Of a stretch of DNA of 64,000 nucleotides, positions 59,341 through 64,000 are shown piece after piece. The stretch's first letter is position 1. The number at the start of each line of letters is the position of its first letter. Source of the DNA: Halorussus salinisoli. Lineage in GTDB: Archaea; Halobacteriota; Halobacteria; Halobacteriales; Haladaptataceae. The stretch spans positions 1,326,042 through 1,390,041 of the forward strand of contig SZNP01000001.1 in assembly GCA_005239435.1 (NCBI GenBank), read 5' to 3'. The notes beneath the pieces were generated by a model. That model was given only the letters and a program-made list of their open reading frames with translations. It searched no databases and was not told the origin of the DNA. A program made the position numbers and the translations under genes.

Positions 59341-59814
59341 TCACAGTTCCTCGCTTGGTTTCCTGATTCCCGACCGGCCGAACTCCTCGGCGTGCTGGAG
59401 GGTCTTCTCTTCCAGCGTGTCGACGAACTTCTTCGCCGTCAGGACGGCGTCGTCGACTTCGTTTCGGCTACACGTGAAATAGACGTCTCGAAGGTGGTAG
59501 TTGGGGTTGTTCGTCTTGTAGTGTGACGTGTCCCACTCGTAGTCGTCGAACATCTTGGTGGTCTCCGTCACGATCCACTTCGCCGCCGCGTGGGCACGCA
59601 TCGTCTCCTCGTCGTCGAGCGTATCCGGATAGTTCTGGTCGATATCGTGTCCGAAGGGAGTCGGAACGTCCCCGACGACGACCTCGATTTCGTCGTCTCC
59701 GACCTCGACGAGAAGGATTTTCGCGTCGCCCGACACGAACGGGGTCGCTATTTCGTAGACGACGTCCGCGTCGTCTTCGCGCCAACGCGACCGTGAGTCG
59801 CTGCTTCGAGACAT
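59341..59814 (-). CDS. Hypothetical protein
   Basis: This 157-residue acidic soluble protein has a beta-rich first half (DVVYEIATPFVSGDAKILLVEVGDDEIEVVVGDVP) and a helical second half with HYKTNNPNYHLRDVYFT. There is no signal or membrane segment. I do not recognise the family. It is convergent with the preceding dehydrogenase gene. Confidence 0.65.
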   Translation of the reverse strand: MSRSSDSRSRWREDDADVVYEIATPFVSGDAKILLVEVGDDEIEVVVGDVPTPFGHDIDQNYPDTLDDEETMRAHAAAKWIVTETTKMFDDYEWDTSHYKTNNPNYHLRDVYFTCSRNEVDDAVLTAKKFVDTLEEKTLQHAEEFGRSGIRKPSEEL

Positions 59815-59948
59815 AGTTGGAGACAGCGAGTCCGCCCGTTTATTTTTATCTACGAAACCGAACTCGCCGGGACGAAACTCACTTCGAGCCTGTCCGAGTT
59901 CCCGCCTCGGCGACCACCTTTATCCCGCCACCTACCGACGTTCGAAGC

Positions 59949-60176
59949 ATGCGAAAACGACTCAATCGCGTTCTGACCCGTGCCAAATACGCCGCTATCG
60001 GAGCGGGCATCGGCGGCGCACTCGGCGGACTCGTCAGTCGGAACGCCGCGAGTACCGCCGCGGGCGTCGGCGCACTCGTCGGCGCGACGGTCGGCGAGAA
60101 ACGGAGTTCGGTCGATGCGGTCGTCACTCGGGTGAAGGACACGGACCGCAGTGAAAATCTGCTCCCGAGAGAGTAA
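59949..60176 (+). CDS. Small glycine-zipper protein
   Basis: ATG 59949 gives 75 residues: a basic N-terminus (MRKRLNRVLTRAKYA), a glycine-zipper hydrophobic helix pair (AIGAGIGGALGGLVSRNAASTAAGVGALVGATVG) and a charged tail. Such zippers pack in membranes. The function is unknown. Confidence 0.7.
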   Translation: MRKRLNRVLTRAKYAAIGAGIGGALGGLVSRNAASTAAGVGALVGATVGEKRSSVDAVVTRVKDTDRSENLLPRE

Positions 60177-60202
60177 CCCAGGCGACCGACCACGGAGAAT
60201 GG

Positions 60203-60706
60203 TCAATCGTTTTCGGAACGAATCTTCTCGGCAACCAGGGCGACACACGCTATCCCAGCGTAGACGACTCCAACTGCAACGACGACCGGACGGAGCGACT
60301 GCTGTGTGAGACCCACGAGACCGCACCCGTAGCCGATACCGAGCGAGAGGCCGGTCGTCGCGCGACTCAGATTGTGGCCCGTTCGGTGGGTGTACGCGGT
60401 TCGACTCCAGTCCGCGAGTGCGAAGACGGGTAACACGCCGACGAGGACGGGAATCGACTCTCGCGGTAGCAACCCGAGTACGCACGCGAGTACACCGAAC
60501 GCGATTCCGGGATAGATACCGGCACACCGCGCGCACACCTGCACCGGTCGCTCTCGATTACGCCACGGTACGGACACCGCAAAACACCGGTCCCAGTCCC
60601 CCGGTTCGTGATGCGAAAGTGCGTAGCGGCGCGTCTCGCCGAGACCTTGCCGGAACTCGCGCCACCGCGTCGTCCACACGTCACCGTCGCGCTCCTCGCC
60701 GGTCAT
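60203..60706 (-). CDS. DUF2085-like membrane protein
   Basis: ATG 60706 gives 167 residues (GTG 60715 is also possible). A cytosolic start is followed by CFAVSVPWRNRERPVQVCARCAGIYPGI, the Cys-x-x-Cys-x-Gly-Ile-Tyr pattern of DUF2085, and then four membrane helices. It is probably a metal or redox cysteine site in the membrane; the function is unknown. Confidence 0.82.
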   Translation of the reverse strand: MTGEERDGDVWTTRWREFRQGLGETRRYALSHHEPGDWDRCFAVSVPWRNRERPVQVCARCAGIYPGIAFGVLACVLGLLPRESIPVLVGVLPVFALADWSRTAYTHRTGHNLSRATTGLSLGIGYGCGLVGLTQQSLRPVVVAVGVVYAGIACVALVAEKIRSEND

Positions 60707-60791
60707 CGCGCCCACGTCCCGTTACGAGTCGGCCGTGTCGCGTAGCCCCGTCCGGTCGCCGTCGGTTCCCGGCGACGTGTCTGCATCGTCG

Positions 60792-61286
60792 TCACCCGTC
60801 GACGTACTTGCGCTGGAACTCCTCCTCGGACTTCGTGAAGTACATGATTCCTTCGACGAGTCCGACGATCGCCGGGACGAGAGTCCACGAGAAACAGAGG
60901 TACACCACGCCCATCTTCACGTCGTCGAGATAGAACTTGTGGGCACCGACCCCGCCGAGCAGTATCGCCAGCAAGCCCGCGGCCACCTGATCTTTGTCCG
61001 AGTCGCTCGCCGCTGATATCCCCACGGTCTGGCGGACGCCGCACTCCGGGCAGATTTCGGCGTCCCGATTGATTACCGCTCCGCAGTCCGTGCAGAACTT
61101 CTCGTCGGCCGAGCGGTCTGTCCCGCCGCTCGACGGGACCTCGGTCTGTGATACGCCACACTCCGGACACAGTTCTGCGTCCGCTACGATGCCCGCGCCG
61201 CACGAAATACAGTGTTTCTCCTTCCCGGTACCGTCTCCTCCTTCGGTCGAGTCGTCGTCCGGACCCGATGGTGTCTCGTTCGACAT
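60792..61286 (-). CDS. TM2-domain protein with two zinc ribbons
   Basis: ATG 61286 gives 164 residues. Two ribbons, HCISCGAGI...CPECGVSQ and FCTDCGAVI...CPECGVRQ (about residues 22-88), precede a TM2 domain: AAGLLAILLGGVGAHKFYLDD, then YLCFSWTLVPAIVGLVEGIMYF. TM2 domains form two-helix hairpins of unknown function. The two ribbons with CPECGVxQT spacing suggest an internal duplication. Confidence 0.88.
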   Translation of the reverse strand: MSNETPSGPDDDSTEGGDGTGKEKHCISCGAGIVADAELCPECGVSQTEVPSSGGTDRSADEKFCTDCGAVINRDAEICPECGVRQTVGISAASDSDKDQVAAGLLAILLGGVGAHKFYLDDVKMGVVYLCFSWTLVPAIVGLVEGIMYFTKSEEEFQRKYVDG

Positions 61287-61341
61287 GGACTCTCGTTCAT
61301 ATGTCCCCACCAAGAAACTACCGGAAATCCTAGAAGTGGTG

Positions 61342-62376
61342 TTAAATCCAGCCGTCGCTCCGAAGCAGTTCCGCGTTCAGCACCGCCGCGCCCGCCGCGC
61401 CGCGAATCGTGTTGTGCGCCAGCGTGTTGTACTGGACGCCCGCCGGAGTCGCCTGCACGCCACCGGCCGCGATGGTCATTCCGCCGCCCAGGGTTCGGTC
61501 GAGTCGGGGTTGGGGCCGACTCGGGTCCTCGAACACCTCGATGAGCGGGTCGGGCGAACTCGGCAGGTCGAGGCTCTCGACGCCGCGGAACGCCTCCTCC
61601 ACGTCGGCCTCGGTCACGTCGTCGCGGGTCTCGGCCCAGACGTTTTCGAGGTGGCCGTCGATGGTCGGCACGCGATTGCAGGACGCCGAGACCTCGGCGT
61701 CGTGATGGGCCAACTCCGCGCCGTCGAAGGTGCCCAGAAGCTTGCGGGATTCGGTCTCCATCTTCTCCTCCTCGCCGCCGATGTGGGGGATGACGTTGTC
61801 GATGATCTCCATCGAGGTGACGCCCGAGTAGCCCGCGCCCGAGACGGCCTGTAGGGTTGAGACGTGGACGCGCTCCAGTCCGAACTGGTCGAGCGCCGCG
61901 AGGGTCGGGACCATCGTGATGGTCGAGCAGTTGGGGTTCTTGACGACCGCGCCGTCCCACCCGCGCTCGTCGCGCTGGACTTCGAGCAGGTCGAGGTGGC
62001 CCGGGTTGATTTCGGGAATCACGAGAGGCACGTCGTCGGCCATCCGGTCGTTCGAGGAGTTCGAGGAGAGGACGTAGCCCGCCTCGGCGAAGTCGGGTTC
62101 GACTTCGGCCGCCACGCCAGATGGGAGCGACGAGAACAGCAAGTCCACGTCGTCGGGGACCTCCGACGGGTCGGTCGCCCGCACGGTCAGGTCGGACACC
62201 GCGGACGGAATCGGTGAATCGACCCGCCACTTCGCGGCCTCTCCGTAGGAGAGACCCTCGCTGTCTTCGCTCGCAGTTACCGCCGCCAGTTCGAATTCGG
62301 GGTGGCCGTCCAGCAGTTGGATACATCGCTGGCCGACCGCACCCGTCGCGCCGAGGACGCCGACTCGTACAGTCAT
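61342..62376 (-). CDS. asd: Aspartate-semialdehyde dehydrogenase
   Basis: ATG 62376 gives 344 residues. It has NADP motif VLGATGAVGQRCIQLL (about residues 7-22), catalytic C150 in VVKNPNCSTI, and SGAGYSGV. It makes aspartate semialdehyde for lysine, threonine and methionine. rps17e lies immediately upstream, a gene pair often seen in haloarchaea. The start at 62385 is less likely. Confidence 0.95.
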   Translation of the reverse strand: MTVRVGVLGATGAVGQRCIQLLDGHPEFELAAVTASEDSEGLSYGEAAKWRVDSPIPSAVSDLTVRATDPSEVPDDVDLLFSSLPSGVAAEVEPDFAEAGYVLSSNSSNDRMADDVPLVIPEINPGHLDLLEVQRDERGWDGAVVKNPNCSTITMVPTLAALDQFGLERVHVSTLQAVSGAGYSGVTSMEIIDNVIPHIGGEEEKMETESRKLLGTFDGAELAHHDAEVSASCNRVPTIDGHLENVWAETRDDVTEADVEEAFRGVESLDLPSSPDPLIEVFEDPSRPQPRLDRTLGGGMTIAAGGVQATPAGVQYNTLAHNTIRGAAGAAVLNAELLRSDGWI

Positions 62377-62507
62377 GGTACCCATCGTTCGGCGTTACGG
62401 CGATAAAACGATTTGGGAAGGGACAGCATTTTGCGCGATTCCGCGATTCGAGTCACGGCGCTGTCACTGGTCGGCGAGTTTGCGGAGAAACCAGACAGCT
62501 AACGGCT

Positions 62508-62681
62508 CTACTTCTTGCGCGTGACGTAGCCCGCGATGCGGTTGCGGACGCCCTTCGACTCGATGTTGGTGAGTTTCTGGACGCTCTCTTTGTTCTGGTC
62601 GAAGTCGGTCGTGAAGGCGTCGGGGTATCGCTCCAGCAGGATGGTCCCCGTCTTCTTGACGTAGTCGGGTTTGATTGCCAT
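62508..62681 (-). CDS. rps17e: 30S ribosomal protein S17e
   Basis: This 57-residue protein reads MAIKPDYVKKTGTILLERYP, then TDFDQNKESVQKLTNIESK and GVRNRIAGYVTRKK, an exact S17e pattern. It is slightly shorter than haloarchaeal homologues that carry a few extra residues after VTRK. The start at ATG 62681 is preceded by an A/T-rich sequence. It sits upstream of asd with a 131-nt gap. Confidence 0.94.
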   Translation of the reverse strand: MAIKPDYVKKTGTILLERYPDAFTTDFDQNKESVQKLTNIESKGVRNRIAGYVTRKK

Positions 62682-62810
62682 GCATGGTTTTCTACGTCCG
62701 TAAAGTAAGTGCGTTGCGGTATCTGCCGGACCCTCGGGAGGGGTCCGAGCGCACCGGGGTCCCGACGGCGTCGCGGCCGCACTCGGGGACCGTCTCGGTC
62801 GGGGGCGGGG

Positions 62811-64000
62811 TCAGAGGACGTCGTCTTCGACGGTCTTCGGGACGATTTCGGCGTCGGCGAGCGGCGCGACGTTGACCTCCACGCCGTGCTTGCGGTTCGG
62901 CCGATACCCCGCCGTCGTGATTTCGGACCGCGCGCGGTCCTCCCACTCGTCGGAAATCCCGGCCGCGACCGCCTCGCAGGCGTCCGCAATCTCGTCGGCG
63001 AGATTTCGGTACTCGTCCACGCCACTCGCCAGTTCGGCGAGGCAGCGTCGGCGCTTCGAGACGTCGTCGTCGCTGATGCGGGCCTGGTCGGACGACTCGA
63101 ACTTCTCGTAGTAGTAGGTCGTGAAGAGGATGCCGTTGCTCGCGTAGTGGGCAGAACCCACCAGGTCGTCGTAGTACGCGAACAGGTCGTAGCGGTTGGC
63201 CGGAACCGGCTCCGAGCCGTCTTCGGCGTAGGCTTCGAAGGCCGCCTCCAGGTCGGCGAGTGCGTCCAGCCATTCGTCCCGATTCTCGCGGACCGTCTCG
63301 TAGAACGAGGGGCTGAACAGTTCGCTCATCTCCGCGTCGTCCGTCTCGGCCAGTTCGTCGAGGGTCTCCAGCCGCGAGGCCGTCTCTTCTCTGAAATCTG
63401 CGACCTTCTCCGCGGCCTCCCGCGCGGTCCGCCGGTTCTCGTCGGACCAGTCGCGCGGCGAGGGCCGGGCCAACTCGCTCAGTTTCTGCTCGAACACCGT
63501 AATCTGTTCCAGACCGCTCTCGCATCGAGCATATTCCTCGGCGGCGGCCGCCTGCTCGGAGGCCGACAGCGACTCGTCGCCGCGCCGCCGATTCGCCGCG
63601 CCTCGGCGCTCGCGGAGCAGGGCCTTCCGGGGTTCGAGGTAGCGGTTCTGGAGGCGGTCGAAGACGCCCGCGTCGAGTTGGTGGTAGTCCACGAGACAGC
63701 CGAACCCCTCTCCCTCGGGGTCCGAGACGAGGCGCTCGGTCGTGAGTCGCCACAGAATCGGCGTCCGGTCGAAGGTCGAGACGTGGTAGTCGAAGAGGTC
63801 CTCGACCAGCCACGCCCGGAGGTTCGGATAGGCTCGCTCGTCGGCCGACCGACTCCCCAGGACCGAATCGACTTCGGCCAGTCTCGCCGCGGCGTGGTCG
63901 CCGAAGAGTCGCTCGAACTCGGCCTCGATGCGGGTGAGGAGGTCGGTTTCGCCCTCCACGTCGGAGAGCGGGACGACGCCGTCGTCGTCCTCGTGGACGA
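62811..64000 (-). CDS. C-terminal part of a PglX-like (BREX/type IIG) DNA methyltransferase, 5' end outside window
   Basis: The minus frame is open from the right edge (about 396 residues in the window). It reads DDDGVVPLSD, then FDYHVSTFDRTPILWRL and FGCLVDYHQLDAGVFDRLQ, followed by a long Arg/Glu-rich coiled part (about residues 105-190), and ends HGVEVNVAPLADAEIVP. That order (DGIxPL-like start, PIxW, RLQ-coil, GVxVN tail) matches the C-terminal half of BREX PglX and related Eco57I/type IIG methyltransferases. The catalytic NPPY region would lie outside. It is likely part of a phage-defence locus. Confidence 0.75.
   Translation of the reverse strand, partial: VHEDDDGVVPLSDVEGETDLLTRIEAEFERLFGDHAAARLAEVDSVLGSRSADERAYPNLRAWLVEDLFDYHVSTFDRTPILWRLTTERLVSDPEGEGFGCLVDYHQLDAGVFDRLQNRYLEPRKALLRERRGAANRRRGDESLSASEQAAAAEEYARCESGLEQITVFEQKLSELARPSPRDWSDENRRTAREAAEKVADFREETASRLETLDELAETDDAEMSELFSPSFYETVRENRDEWLDALADLEAAFEAYAEDGSEPVPANRYDLFAYYDDLVGSAHYASNGILFTTYYYEKFESSDQARISDDDVSKRRRCLAELASGVDEYRNLADEIADACEAVAAGISDEWEDRARSEITTAGYRPNRKHGVEVNVAPLADAEIVPKTVEDDVL

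Noticed and set aside
1..64000. CRISPR arrays
   Set aside because: No evenly spaced identical repeats with unique spacers were seen; the repeats present are two-copy dispersed elements or hairpins.

Overview
The window is chromosomal DNA from a halophilic archaeon (class Halobacteria). The evidence is a very GC-rich sequence with G/C third codon positions, strongly acidic predicted proteins, TATA boxes close to start codons (leaderless style), many twin-arginine (Tat) signals, halocyanin, a bacterio-opsin-activator type HTH regulator and haloarchaeal small zinc-ribbon proteins. The genus cannot be fixed from the sequence. I see no CRISPR array, rRNA, complete insertion sequence or replication origin.

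Left part (1-19.8 kb). A 5'-truncated F420 hydrogenase/dehydrogenase beta-type gene is followed by a ribosome-rescue neighbourhood: rqcH, two DUF4013-like membrane proteins and pelota. Next come a quinone-detoxification-like VOC dioxygenase/hydrolase pair, a BKACE enzyme coupled to a small Cys-rich protein, a collapsed SDR gene, a metallo-hydrolase, an Lhr-type helicase, a DASS/SLC13 symporter, a Pro-1 tautomerase, a LarA-like racemase, a frameshifted PAS remnant and an M42 peptidase.

Middle (19.8-40 kb). An accessory-looking stretch holds a Tat-exported VWA protein with three N-terminal repeats and a frameshifted FkbM methyltransferase. It is followed by an NmrA-like protein, an adenine deaminase/metallo-hydrolase pair, tRNA-Val(CAC), a Tat protein with a Thr/Glu tail, an ATP-grasp enzyme, hisH, a minimal MscS channel, sucCD, a zinc-ribbon gene with a decayed tandem copy, two HTH regulators, the YchF-like GTPase and an NADPH:quinone reductase. 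Two small genes here (36428-36586, 38534-38698) and rps17e near the right end encode proteins shorter than 60 residues.

Right part (40-64 kb). Divergent beta-oxidation genes (acyl-CoA dehydrogenase; fused 3-hydroxyacyl-CoA dehydrogenase/enoyl-CoA hydratase) precede tRNA-Glu(TTC). Immediately after it the base composition drops and a TctABC tripartite tricarboxylate transporter with an M29/NicX-like enzyme follows, which looks like a cargo island. A nitrous oxide respiration operon comes next (halocyanin, nosZ, membrane protein, nosD, nosF, nosY). The end holds a secreted protein, a YjbQ-family protein, a D-2-hydroxyacid dehydrogenase, zinc-ribbon/TM2 and DUF2085-like membrane proteins, asd and rps17e. 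The window closes with the C-terminal part of a PglX-like (BREX or type IIG-like) DNA methyltransferase.

Most genes are ordinary haloarchaeal housekeeping. The points that deserve attention are a dispersed hairpin-bearing repeat (copies near 7.0 and 58.2 kb), four decaying genes, a duplicated promoter module upstream of the helicase, the tRNA-adjacent transporter island, the lipobox-bearing NosZ with its unnamed membrane partner, and the defence-type methyltransferase at the right edge.
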